Positions 19,027-27,574 of a stretch of 64,000 bases of DNA are shown here, piece after piece. Both the position numbers and the translations under genes were made by a program. The stretch is taken from the NCBI RefSeq assembly GCF_016756615.1, contig NZ_AP023262.1:2853501-2917500 (forward strand), written 5' to 3'. The notes under the pieces are model-generated. The model was not told the origin of the DNA, ran no database searches, and saw only the letters and a list, made by a program, of their open reading frames with translations. The DNA comes from Mesorhizobium sp. L-8-3 (GTDB lineage: Bacteria; Pseudomonadota; Alphaproteobacteria; Rhizobiales; Rhizobiaceae). The number at the start of each line of letters is the position of its first letter. The stretch's first letter is position 1.

Positions 19027-19543
19027 CGTCTTCGGTCGCTGGCCGGCTGCCGTTTCCCTGCTCGCTCTCGCTGTCCTCGGCGCGTGCCGCGAGAGCGGCG
19101 GCGAGGGTGAGCATTACGAGATCTCGGGCAAGCTCTTCATTTTCAACTACCGTGTGGCGACGGCGACCTATCTCGTCACGCTGAAGCCCTTGCAGCCGCC
19201 GCGCGACGACGAGACGGCGGTGGCGACCTTTGAGGACCCCGCGGGCGGGGAGCCGATCGTGGTGCGCCAGAAGATCTGGCCGAAGCTCGACAAGACCACG
19301 ATCGAGAGCCCGCCCTTGCGCTGCGTGGCCAAGGACAGACCCTATGCCGTGTCGATCGCCATCGAGGGGGCCGACGGCGCGACGCGCCAGACCATCAGGA
19401 CGACCATGGTTTCGTCGGAGGACCAGGCCCTGCTGCCGGATGCGCCGCTCGTGGTCGGTCCCGCCTACACGCCCAATCCCGATCTCGCCGGCCATCCGGA
19501 CGGCAAGCTGCGCGGCGCCACCCGGTCCTGTCCGCCGCGCTGA
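19019..19543 (+). CDS. Small predicted lipoprotein of unknown function
   Basis: 174 residues from ATG 19019, preceded by AGGAGG at 19004-19009 within the end of the CGNR gene. The leader (MRSVFGRWPAAVSLLALAVLGAC) ends in a lipobox LGAC with Cys at 23, so it should be lipidated and anchored in an envelope membrane. The rest is a single domain containing 'GKLFIFNYRVATATYLVTLKPL', 'VRQKIWPKLDKTTIESPPLRCVAKDRPYAVSI' and 'IRTTMVSSEDQALLPDAPLVVGP'. I do not recognise a characterised family. Overlap with the CGNR gene suggests a shared operon. Confidence 0.75.
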   Translation: MRSVFGRWPAAVSLLALAVLGACRESGGEGEHYEISGKLFIFNYRVATATYLVTLKPLQPPRDDETAVATFEDPAGGEPIVVRQKIWPKLDKTTIESPPLRCVAKDRPYAVSIAIEGADGATRQTIRTTMVSSEDQALLPDAPLVVGPAYTPNPDLAGHPDGKLRGATRSCPPR

Positions 19544-19690
19544 CCTGTCGTTCAGGACCGATCTCGTATTGTCGCGCGTCCGGTGCGATTTCGTTTGACG
19601 TTGCAATGAGGGGCGGAAACACTAAACCATCGCTTGCCCGATGTCGGTCGACGCGGCGAATCGGTCATGGGCTGCGCAGAGGAGTTGGTG

Positions 19691-22600
19691 ATGACGCTTC
19701 ACGACGTCGCCCTGGACGACAAGTTCGATCTGTCCAAGGAACGCATCTTCCTCTCGGGCGCGCAGGCGGTCATCCGCATGCTATTGATGCAGCGCGAGCG
19801 CGACCGGCGGGCCGGCCTCGGCACGGCAGGCTTCGTTTCGGGATATCGCGGCTCGCCGCTCGGCGGCCTCGACCTCCAGCTCTGGAAGGCCAGGAAGCAG
19901 CTCGCCCAATCCAGCATCGTCTTCCAGCCCGGCCTCAATGAGGAGCTGGCCGCGACCGCCTGCTGGGGCACCCAGCAGACCGAACTGCTCGGCGAGGGCA
20001 AGCATGACGGGGTGTTTTCCGTCTGGTACGGCAAGGGGCCTGGCGTCGACCGTTCCGGCGATGTGTTCCGGCATGCCAATCTCGCCGGGTCCTCGAAGCA
20101 TGGCGGGGTGCTCGCCCTGATGGGCGACGATCATACCGCCGAATCCTCGACCAACGCCCATGCGACGGAATTCCTGTTCGTCGACACCATGATCCCCATC
20201 CTCAATCCGGCCGGGGTCCAGGAACTCATCGACTACGGGCTCTACGGCTTCGCCATGTCGCGCTTCGCGGGTACCTGGGCGGCGATCAAATGCGTGAAGG
20301 ACAACATCGAATCGACCGCTTCCGTCGATGTTTCGCTCGAGCGGCTCGGTATCGTCCTGCCCGAATTCGACATGCCGCCCGGCGGCCTCAACATCCGCCA
20401 CGAACTCGATCAGCTCGGCCAGGAGGCCAGGCTGCACGAATACAAGCGGACCGCGGCGGCTGCCTTCATCCGCGCCAACAATCTCAACCGCATCATCTAT
20501 TCCGGCGGCAGCCAGGCCAGGCTCGGCATCATCACCGTCGGCAAGAGCTATCTGGACGTCCGTCAGGCGCTCGACGACATCGGCATCGACGAGGCAGCCG
20601 CCAACCGGATGGGCGTGCGCCTGTTCAAGGTCGGCTGTCCCTGGCCGCTCGACATCGAGCACATCAGGGATTTCGCGCGCGGCCTCGAGACGATCGTGGT
20701 GGTCGAGGAGAAACGTTCGCTGATCGAGGTCCAGGTGCGCGAGGATCTCTACGGCACCTCGATGCAGCCTGTCGTCGTCGGCAAGAAGGACGAGCGCGGC
20801 GACTGGCTGTTCCCGGCCAAGGGCGCGCTCGACCCCAACGACATCGCCATCGCGCTCGGCGAGCGGGTCCTCAAGGTCATCGGCCCCTCGGAGGAGATTG
20901 CCGCCCGCGTCGCGCAGTTGCGGCAGTTCCAGGCCATGCTCGCCGACACGAAGGATGTCGCGGCCCGTACGCCCTATTTCTGTTCGGGCTGCCCGCACAA
21001 CAGCTCGACCAAGGTGCCCGAAGGCTCCATCGCCGGTGGCGGCATAGGCTGCCATTTCATGGCTATCTGGATGGACCGCCAGACGATCGGCTTCACCGCC
21101 ATGGGCGGGGAGGGTGCGCAATGGATCGGCCAGGCGCCGTTCTCCAGGCGCGAGCACATGTTCCAGAATCTCGGCGACGGCACCTACAACCATTCCGGGG
21201 TTCTGGCGCTTCGCTTCGCGCTCGCCTCCGAAGTCAACATCACCTACAAGATCCTCTACAATGACGCGGTCGCCATGACCGGCGGCCAGCCGCATGAAGG
21301 CAATCTCACCGTCGACATGATCGCCCGGCAGGTGCGGGCCGAAGGCGTGGAGCGCATCGCCGTCGTCACCGACGAGCCCGGCAAATATTCCGGGGTCGCG
21401 GCATTCCCTCCCGGCACGACGATCCATCATCGCGACGATCTCGACCTCGTGCAACGCGAACTGCGCGAGGTGAAGGGCGTCTCGGTGCTGCTCTACGACC
21501 AGACCTGCGCGGCCGAGAAGCGGCGCCGGCGCAAGCGCGGCACCTTTCCCGATCCCGACAGGCGCATCATCATCAACGAGCTGGTCTGTGAAGGCTGCGG
21601 TGATTGCGGGGTGAAGTCGAACTGCGTGTCGGTGCAGCCGGTGGAGACCGAATTCGGCCGCAAGCGGCGCATCGACCAGTCGAGCTGCAACAAGGATTTC
21701 TCCTGCGTCAACGGGTTCTGCCCGTCCTTCGTCACGGTGCACGGCGCCAAGATCCGCAAGGTCGAGGGCATCGCCGGCAAGGCCGACCCGCTCGACGGCG
21801 TGCCGGAGTCCCGGCCGTTCGAACTTGGCCGTGAAGGCTGGGCCTCGATCATCGACGGGGTCGGCGGCACCGGGGTCGTCACGGTGGGGGCGATCCTCGG
21901 CATGGCCGCGCATATCGAGGGCAAGGGCTGCGGCATGATCGACATGGCGGGCCTCGCGCAGAAGGGCGGCGCCGTGTTCAGCCATGTGCGCATCGCCAGG
22001 ACCCCGGAGGAGATCCACGCCATCCGCGTCTCGGCCGGCAAGGCCGATCTGATCCTGGGCTGCGACCTGGTGGTATCGGGCGCCAAGAAGGTGCTCGCGG
22101 CGGTGCGCGAAGGCCATACGATCTTCGTGGCCAACACCGCCGAGGTGATGCCGGGCGACTTCGCGCGCTCGGCCGACTTCACGTTGCCCACGGAGCGGCT
22201 GAAGCGGGCGATCCGCGGGGCGGCGGGCGACAAGGCGCATTTCTTCGACGCGACGCGGACCGCGGCGGCCCTGTTCGGCAATTCTCTCGGCGCCAACATG
22301 TTCATGCTGGGCTTTGCCTGCCAGCATGGCGGGCTGCCCGTTTCGACAGAAGCGGTCGAGAAGGCGATCGCGCTCAACGGCGAGGCCGTCGCGATGAACA
22401 TCGCCGCTTTCCGCTGGGGACGCCGCGCCGCGCACCAGCCGGAATTCGTGCGTGAGCTCGCTGCCACGCAGGATCGGACCGTCGCTCCGGCTCTGGCGCA
22501 GACGCTGGACGAGGTCATCGCGCGCCGCGCCGAGTTCCTCGCGGCCTACCAGAACGCGGCCTATGCCCGGCGTTACCGCGATCGCGTCGCCGCCGTCCGG

Positions 22601-23164
22601 GCTGCCGAGGCTAAGGCGGCCGACGGATCGACGGTCGTCACCGCGGCGGTGGCGCGCAATCTGTTCAAGCTGATGGCGATCAAGGACGAGTACGAGGTCG
22701 CGCGGCTCTACACGGACGGCTCCTTTGCCAGGCAGCTCGCCGGCCAGTTCCAGTCCTACGACAGGCTCGAATTCCATCTGGCGCCTCCAATCCTGGGTCG
22801 CCGCGGTGCCGACGGCGCTCCGCGCAAGTCGAGCTTCGGCCCATGGATGATGACCGGCTTCCGGCTGCTGGCTGGGCTGAGGGGACTGCGCGGCACCGCT
22901 TTCGACCTGTTCGGACGCACCGCCGAGCGGCGCACGGAAAGGCGCCTGCTGGCCGACTACGAGGGGGATCTGGACACGATCCTGCGCGTGATGTCGCCCG
23001 ATCGGCTCGAGGCGGCCGCGGCGCTCGCTTCAGTGCCCGCCCTCATACGCGGCTATGGCCACGTCAAGGAAGCAAGCATTCGAAAGGCGGAAGGAGAAAG
23101 GTCGCGCCTGCGGGAAAGGCTTGCGGGAGCGCCGGAAAAAGAACTACTTCAGGCTGCAGAATAG
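19691..23164 (+). CDS. Large single-chain indolepyruvate ferredoxin oxidoreductase family protein
   Basis: 1157 residues from ATG 19691, supported by AGAGGAG upstream. It fuses the alpha and beta parts of a 2-oxoacid:ferredoxin oxidoreductase. The thiamine pyrimidine domain begins 'GFVSGYRGSPLGGLDLQL' near 50. 'YFCSGCPHNSS' lies near 430. The thiamine diphosphate site is 'GDGTYNHSGVLALRFA' to 'YNDAVAMTGGQ' near 500-530. A Cys-rich iron-sulfur segment at about 630-680 contains 'ELVCEGCGDCGVKSNC' and 'SSCNKDFSCVNGFCPSF'. The gamma domain starts 'DGVGGTGVVTVGAILGMAAH' near 720. Aromatic amino acid or branched 2-oxoacid oxidation to acyl-CoA is the usual role. It is flanked by its own promoter gap and an unrelated downstream gene. 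Confidence 0.9.
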   Translation: MTLHDVALDDKFDLSKERIFLSGAQAVIRMLLMQRERDRRAGLGTAGFVSGYRGSPLGGLDLQLWKARKQLAQSSIVFQPGLNEELAATACWGTQQTELLGEGKHDGVFSVWYGKGPGVDRSGDVFRHANLAGSSKHGGVLALMGDDHTAESSTNAHATEFLFVDTMIPILNPAGVQELIDYGLYGFAMSRFAGTWAAIKCVKDNIESTASVDVSLERLGIVLPEFDMPPGGLNIRHELDQLGQEARLHEYKRTAAAAFIRANNLNRIIYSGGSQARLGIITVGKSYLDVRQALDDIGIDEAAANRMGVRLFKVGCPWPLDIEHIRDFARGLETIVVVEEKRSLIEVQVREDLYGTSMQPVVVGKKDERGDWLFPAKGALDPNDIAIALGERVLKVIGPSEEIAARVAQLRQFQAMLADTKDVAARTPYFCSGCPHNSSTKVPEGSIAGGGIGCHFMAIWMDRQTIGFTAMGGEGAQWIGQAPFSRREHMFQNLGDGTYNHSGVLALRFALASEVNITYKILYNDAVAMTGGQPHEGNLTVDMIARQVRAEGVERIAVVTDEPGKYSGVAAFPPGTTIHHRDDLDLVQRELREVKGVSVLLYDQTCAAEKRRRRKRGTFPDPDRRIIINELVCEGCGDCGVKSNCVSVQPVETEFGRKRRIDQSSCNKDFSCVNGFCPSFVTVHGAKIRKVEGIAGKADPLDGVPESRPFELGREGWASIIDGVGGTGVVTVGAILGMAAHIEGKGCGMIDMAGLAQKGGAVFSHVRIARTPEEIHAIRVSAGKADLILGCDLVVSGAKKVLAAVREGHTIFVANTAEVMPGDFARSADFTLPTERLKRAIRGAAGDKAHFFDATRTAAALFGNSLGANMFMLGFACQHGGLPVSTEAVEKAIALNGEAVAMNIAAFRWGRRAAHQPEFVRELAATQDRTVAPALAQTLDEVIARRAEFLAAYQNAAYARRYRDRVAAVRAAEAKAADGSTVVTAAVARNLFKLMAIKDEYEVARLYTDGSFARQLAGQFQSYDRLEFHLAPPILGRRGADGAPRKSSFGPWMMTGFRLLAGLRGLRGTAFDLFGRTAERRTERRLLADYEGDLDTILRVMSPDRLEAAAALASVPALIRGYGHVKEASIRKAEGERSRLRERLAGAPEKELLQAAE

Positions 23165-23246
23165 TTAACATGATCTGTCTCTGCGCCGGATAAACCTTTA
23201 TTAATGCGAATGTGGCACACGTTGGCCCGATCTTAGGCCGCTGGTG

Positions 23247-25559
23247 ATGGGCAAAACAAGCGAGAACCACATCCCCGACGATGTGTATATCCAGTTCGTG
23301 CGCTCGTTGTTCAACAGCGCGCACACTGTTCTCGTCGGCGCGGCCATCCATGCCACGGCCGCCTTTCTGGTCTATTGGAACAACGGCCGTCCGATCTATG
23401 CCGTGCTCGGCGTGCTCTTGCTGGCAATCGGCGTGTGGCGCTATGCCGGCATGCGCAGGTTCAAGAAGTCGGGACAGATCGCCAGCCGCGATGAGGCATG
23501 GCACTGGGAACGCGAATATCTGATCAAGGGAAGTATCCAGGCCTTCACGCTGGGGTTCTTCTGCTTCGTCTCGCTCTACGTGGCGACCGACCCCTTTGCC
23601 CAGCTTGCGGGGTTCGGCGTGACGCTCGGCTCGATCGTTACCGTCGCCGGCCGCAATTACGGCTCGGCGCGCATGGTCACCATCTTCGCCGCGTGTTTCG
23701 TCGGCCCGATCGGCCTCGGCCTGATGCTTCGCGGCGATTTCGCGCATGTCATGCTCGGGCTGATCATCTTTCCGTTCTATCTCATCATCAAAGGCACCGC
23801 CGACCAGGTTCGCGAGGTGCTGTTCTCCGCGGTGATCGGCCACAAGCAGGCGAGGCAGATCGCCCATCGTTTCGACCGCGCCCTGAACACGATGCCGCAT
23901 GGCCTGGTGATGCTCGACCCCAACGGTCGTGTCGTCGTGGCCAATGCGGAGGCTGCCCATCTGATGGCCATGTCCTCCCCCGAGGCGATCATGGGCCGCT
24001 CGCTGGAGGCGCTGTTCATGCGCGGCGTCGCTGCCGGCGTGCTCGACATGCATGAGTGCCGCTACGTGGTGGCGCAGCTCACGCGGTCCCTGCGCGACGG
24101 CCGGGACCGCAAGGTGCTGGTCAGCTTCGCCGACGGCCGGTACTTCGAGCTGTCGACCCGGGAAGGGCACGACGATCTCGGCGTCATCACTTTCGAGGAT
24201 GTCACGCAGCGCGTGCGGTCGGAGGAGAAGATCCGCGTAATGGCCCGTTTCGACAGCCTGACGGGACTGCCGAACCGGGCCTATCTTCACGAGCTCGTCG
24301 TGGAGGCCATGGCCAGCGGCGATCGAGACCGATCCTGCGCCTTGGCGGTGCTCGATCTCGACGACTTCAAGAGCGTCAACGACACGCTCGGCCACCCCGT
24401 CGGCGACGGGCTGATCTATGCGGTTGCGGAGCGGCTCGGCACCTTCGCCTGTGAGGACCTCAAGATCGGCCGCTTCGGCGGCGACGAATTCATGATCTAT
24501 TTCGACCGCATCGAGTCCGAGGACCATCTGGCCCAGCTTCTCGACCGGATCTTCGCCGGACTGCAGGGAGAGACGGATGTTGCGGGCCATGTCTTGCGCA
24601 TCCAGGCCAGCGCCGGCGCTGTGTTGTCGCGGGCCGGCGACACCGATGTCGACGCCATGATCGTCAAGGCGGATCTTGCCCTCTACAAGGCCAAGGAGCT
24701 CGGCAAGAACAGCTGGCGGCTGTTCGAGGCGACGATGGACGAGGCCTTCCGCAACAAGCAGTTGCTGAAGGCCGACCTGAGGAACGCGGTGGAGTCCAGG
24801 GGACTGCGGGTGGTCTACCAGCCGATCGTCTCGATGACGACGATGAGCATCGCTTCCTGCGAGGCGCTGTGCCGCTGGGACCATCCGGAGCTCGGTCCCA
24901 TATCGCCGGCGGTGTTCATCCCGCTGGCGGAGGAGATGGGCATCGTATCGGAGATCAGCAGCTTCATGCTCGCCGCCGCTACTCGGGAATGCGCCAAGTG
25001 GCCGGAACCGATCAATGTCTCGATCAATCTCTCGGCCAAGGATTTCGGCAACCGCGAAATCGTCGGCAAGGTTCGCGCCGCGCTGGACGAGGCCGGTCTC
25101 GCGCCGGGACGGCTGGAGATCGAGGTGACCGAGACGGCGTTGCTCGACGACAATTCGCTCACCCGCGAGCTGATCGAGGAGATGAAGGCGCTGGGCGTCC
25201 GCATCGCCCTCGACGATTTCGGAACCGGCTATTCGAGCCTCAGCTATCTGCACAAGCTGCCGCTCGACAAGGTCAAGATCGACCGCAGCTTCCTCATCGA
25301 CGTGACGCAGAACGAGCGTTCGCTCGAGCTGCTCAAGGGAGTGGTCAACCTGTCGCGGCCGCTCGGCCTGCAGGTCACCGTCGAGGGCGTCGAGACCTTC
25401 GACCAGTTCAAGGTACTGGCGCTGTCGGTGAAGCCGGACCTCGTGCAGGGCTTCCTGTTCGGCGCGCCGCTTTCGGCCTCCGGCATCGAGACGATGTCGT
25501 CGACCGTCTGGCCCTTCGCCAAGGAAGTCAGGACGGCCAGGCGCAGCGCACGACGCTGA
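23247..25559 (+). CDS. Membrane-bound PAS-GGDEF-EAL cyclic-di-GMP turnover protein
   Basis: 770 residues from ATG 23247 (GTG one codon earlier). About five membrane segments occupy residues 20-180. A PAS-like domain follows ('NTMPHGLVMLDPNGRVVVANAEAAHLM', near 215). The diguanylate cyclase domain has an intact 'RFGGDEF' near 410. The phosphodiesterase domain has 'CEALCRWDHPELGPISP' near 539, 'EVTETALLDD', 'ALDDFGTGYSSLSYLHKLPLDKVKIDRSF' (split here for length) and 'VTVEGVETFDQF'. Both catalytic motifs look complete, so it could make or degrade c-di-GMP. The acyl-synthase gene follows 159 bp later. Confidence 0.92.
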   Translation: MGKTSENHIPDDVYIQFVRSLFNSAHTVLVGAAIHATAAFLVYWNNGRPIYAVLGVLLLAIGVWRYAGMRRFKKSGQIASRDEAWHWEREYLIKGSIQAFTLGFFCFVSLYVATDPFAQLAGFGVTLGSIVTVAGRNYGSARMVTIFAACFVGPIGLGLMLRGDFAHVMLGLIIFPFYLIIKGTADQVREVLFSAVIGHKQARQIAHRFDRALNTMPHGLVMLDPNGRVVVANAEAAHLMAMSSPEAIMGRSLEALFMRGVAAGVLDMHECRYVVAQLTRSLRDGRDRKVLVSFADGRYFELSTREGHDDLGVITFEDVTQRVRSEEKIRVMARFDSLTGLPNRAYLHELVVEAMASGDRDRSCALAVLDLDDFKSVNDTLGHPVGDGLIYAVAERLGTFACEDLKIGRFGGDEFMIYFDRIESEDHLAQLLDRIFAGLQGETDVAGHVLRIQASAGAVLSRAGDTDVDAMIVKADLALYKAKELGKNSWRLFEATMDEAFRNKQLLKADLRNAVESRGLRVVYQPIVSMTTMSIASCEALCRWDHPELGPISPAVFIPLAEEMGIVSEISSFMLAAATRECAKWPEPINVSINLSAKDFGNREIVGKVRAALDEAGLAPGRLEIEVTETALLDDNSLTRELIEEMKALGVRIALDDFGTGYSSLSYLHKLPLDKVKIDRSFLIDVTQNERSLELLKGVVNLSRPLGLQVTVEGVETFDQFKVLALSVKPDLVQGFLFGAPLSASGIETMSSTVWPFAKEVRTARRSARR

Positions 25560-25718
25560 GTAAATTGAAATTCGTTAAAATCTTTGTCGAATTGTGATTG
25601 GTCGTTAACCCTTTTTCAAGGTTAATGCCCGGTAAAGTTGTCTGTACAAAGTTTCAACTTTCCACATCTGGTCGCGTCGGTTAACGTTTTCTAGCGGTAC
25701 GATGCGGCAGAAGTCACG
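25560..25718. promoter_or_regulatory. AT-rich intergenic region with TTAACC/GGTTAA hairpin
   Basis: This stretch is clearly more AT-rich than its surroundings. TTAACC (25605-25610) and GGTTAA (25620-25625) form a short hairpin with a T-rich loop, and further GTTAA words occur at 25574 and 25680. It should contain the terminator of the GGDEF-EAL gene and the promoter of the FeeM-like gene. The repeated TTAAC words resemble CtrA half-sites, but I cannot establish a proper TTAA-N7-TTAA arrangement. Confidence 0.35.
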
Positions 25719-26492
25719 ATGAAGGGCAACGGATTGAATTCGCCTCAGACCATCGATCGAACACAGGAACAAGGCGGCATGTCCGCCTTCAGCAGGACGG
25801 TGCTGTCGGTCATGGACCGGATCGAGTATCGCTTCTGCGACAGCGGCGAGGACCTCGAGGCGATCTATCGGCTGCGGTACAACTCCTACCTGATGGCCGG
25901 CATGGTGAAGCCGAACGCGTCCAGGATGGTCAAGGACCATTTCGACGACCTGCCGAACTCCTACCGGTTCGGCGTGTTCTTCGAGGGCCATCTCGTCAGC
26001 ACCTTGCGCCTCCACTATGTCAGCGCGAAATATCCTCTTTCGCCGAGCACCGAGGTCTTCCACGACGTGCTGATGCCGCGCCTGGCCGCCGGCGAGACCT
26101 TCGTCGATCCGAGCCGCTTCGCGGCCGATCACGACTGGTCGGCGTCCCTGCGCGTTCTGCCTTACGTGACGCTGCGGCTGGCCATGGTCGCCTCGCGCTA
26201 TTTCAAGCCCGATGCCTGCCTGACCGCCATCAAGGAAGAGCATGCCGCCTTCTACAAGCGCGTGTTCGAGGCCGAGTCCGTGGTCGAGGCGCGCACCTAT
26301 CCGGGCCTGACCATCCCGGTCTATCTCTACCAGTCGCGGACCCCCGCGGCGGTCGATCAGGCCGAGCAGCGCTTTCCCTTCTTCAGGTCGACGCCGATGG
26401 AGCAGCGCATGCTCTTCCAGCGCCCGAAGCTGGGAGAGATCGGCCCGCTCACCATCCTGCCGACGGCCAGGTACTTTCTCGACGCCGCATGA
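25719..26492 (+). CDS. FeeM-like N-acyl amino acid synthase (GNAT/autoinducer-synthase fold)
   Basis: 257 residues. 'IEYRFCDSGEDLEAIYRLRYNSYLMAGMVKPNASRMVKDHFDDLPNSYRFGVFFEGHLVSTLRLH' (read in two parts) resembles the LuxI-related FeeM family, in which an acyl group from acyl carrier protein is moved to an amino acid. The Arg-Tyr near residue 50, 'D.FD' and 'LVSTLRLH' correspond to the conserved core of acyl-homoserine-lactone synthases. 'GETFVDPSRFAAD' continues the fold. The product could be an N-acyl tyrosine-like signal or surfactant. Its position after a c-di-GMP protein and ahead of a Crp-type regulator suggests signalling. Family assignment is moderately secure, the product is not. Confidence 0.65.
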   Translation: MKGNGLNSPQTIDRTQEQGGMSAFSRTVLSVMDRIEYRFCDSGEDLEAIYRLRYNSYLMAGMVKPNASRMVKDHFDDLPNSYRFGVFFEGHLVSTLRLHYVSAKYPLSPSTEVFHDVLMPRLAAGETFVDPSRFAADHDWSASLRVLPYVTLRLAMVASRYFKPDACLTAIKEEHAAFYKRVFEAESVVEARTYPGLTIPVYLYQSRTPAAVDQAEQRFPFFRSTPMEQRMLFQRPKLGEIGPLTILPTARYFLDAA

Positions 26493-26577
26493 AGTCCGTC
26501 GGCGGGCGGCATTTCGCGTGTCATGGAGTTTGAAGTTCCCGGATTCGGATGCCATTGATTCCGTCGAGAACGCTGGA

Positions 26578-26681
26578 GCGCCGCGCGTCCATTTCGGGCG
26601 CGCTCAGGGGCGCCCTGACATTTAGAATCCAGGCATCGCGCTTTCCGAGAATCGGGTACGATTCCGGGCCGATGCGGCAGG
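26578..26681. repeat. Dispersed intergenic repeat, copy B (other copy at 12634-12735)
   Basis: About 104 bp matching copy A over its whole length. It lies immediately upstream of the Crp/Fnr gene start at 26701, so it must contain or overlap that gene's 5' untranslated region or promoter. The left part is GC-palindromic (GCGCGTCC, then GGGCGCGC, then GGGGCGCCC) and the right end is GGCCGATGCGGCAGG, identical to copy A. Confidence 0.7.
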
Positions 26682-26700
26682 AACGTGGCGCCAGGACGCA

Positions 26701-27375
26701 ATGGCTACGGCACATGACCTCGTGAGATCGGCCGTCTGGGCCGCGGAACTCGCCGAGGACGAGATCGAGCGGGCGCGCCGTGGTTTCACCGAGCGGTCCT
26801 TCTCGAAAGGCAGCTATGTCTGCCATCGTGGCGACAAGCTGGACTACTGGACCGGCGTGGTCACAGGCCTCGTCAAGATCAGCGCCATCTCGCGCAGCGG
26901 CAAGGCGATGACTTTTGCCGGCGCGGGACCCGGGGGCTGGTTCGGTGAAGGTTCGGTGCTGAAGGACGAACCGCGCAAATACGACCTCGTGGCCATCCGC
27001 GACACGCGCCTGGCGATGCTCAACAAGTCGACCTTCTTCTGGCTCTACGAGAATTCCACTGGGTTCAACCGCTTCCTCGTGCGGCAGCTCAACGAGCGCA
27101 TGGGTCAGTTCATCGCGACCATCGAATACGACCGCATCCTCGATCCCAAGGCGCGCGTGGCGCGCAACCTGTCGTGGCTCTTCAATCCGGTGCTCTATCC
27201 CGGCGCGGGCGGCCATATCGAGATCACACAGGAGGAGCTCGGCCTTCTGGCCGGCGTTTCGCGGCAGGTCGCCAATCGCAGCCTGCAGGCGCTCGAGGAG
27301 GAAGGGCTGCTGAAGGTCGAGCACGAACGCATCACCGTTCTCGATCTCGACAGGCTCAGTAAATATGACGGGTAG
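26701..27375 (+). CDS. Crp/Fnr-family transcriptional regulator
   Basis: 224 residues. The N-terminal cyclic-nucleotide-binding-like barrel is 'RSFSKGSYVCHRGDKLDYWTGVVTGLVKISAISRSGKAMTFAGAGPGGWFGEGSVL' (in parts). The C-terminal helix-turn-helix is 'ITQEELGLLAGVSRQVANRSLQALEEEGLLKVE'. No Fnr-type N-terminal cysteine cluster is seen, so it is not an oxygen-sensing Fnr. It lies directly ahead of the acyl-CoA synthetase/liv-type operon on the same strand with a ~200 bp gap and is the obvious candidate regulator. Confidence 0.9.
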   Translation: MATAHDLVRSAVWAAELAEDEIERARRGFTERSFSKGSYVCHRGDKLDYWTGVVTGLVKISAISRSGKAMTFAGAGPGGWFGEGSVLKDEPRKYDLVAIRDTRLAMLNKSTFFWLYENSTGFNRFLVRQLNERMGQFIATIEYDRILDPKARVARNLSWLFNPVLYPGAGGHIEITQEELGLLAGVSRQVANRSLQALEEEGLLKVEHERITVLDLDRLSKYDG

Positions 27376-27574
27376 GTAAAACGCTCTCGGCCAGGCTGGA
27401 CACGGCGCAACAAGCGGCAGTTCATAAGACAATTCCGGGGGCTGTCTGTCAATGCCTCTGTTGTCGGCATGACTTATCGGCGCTAGTTTCCTGCGAAGAG
27501 ATACGGAACCGCAGACACAACGACGGTTCCACCCGGCAAGATGAGGGTCTCGCCGGCGGATGGGAGGAAGCATA

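Noticed and set aside
19781..22777. Minus-strand frame of about 1000 codons opposite the indolepyruvate oxidoreductase
   Set aside because: Same antisense effect. Composition is low-complexity Asp/Glu/Arg/His and the plus-strand protein has complete cofactor motifs.
25605..25690. TTAAC words ahead of the FeeM-like gene as CtrA binding sites
   Set aside because: Spacing does not give a clear TTAA-N7-TTAA site, and AT-rich promoters in GC-rich genomes often contain such words by chance.
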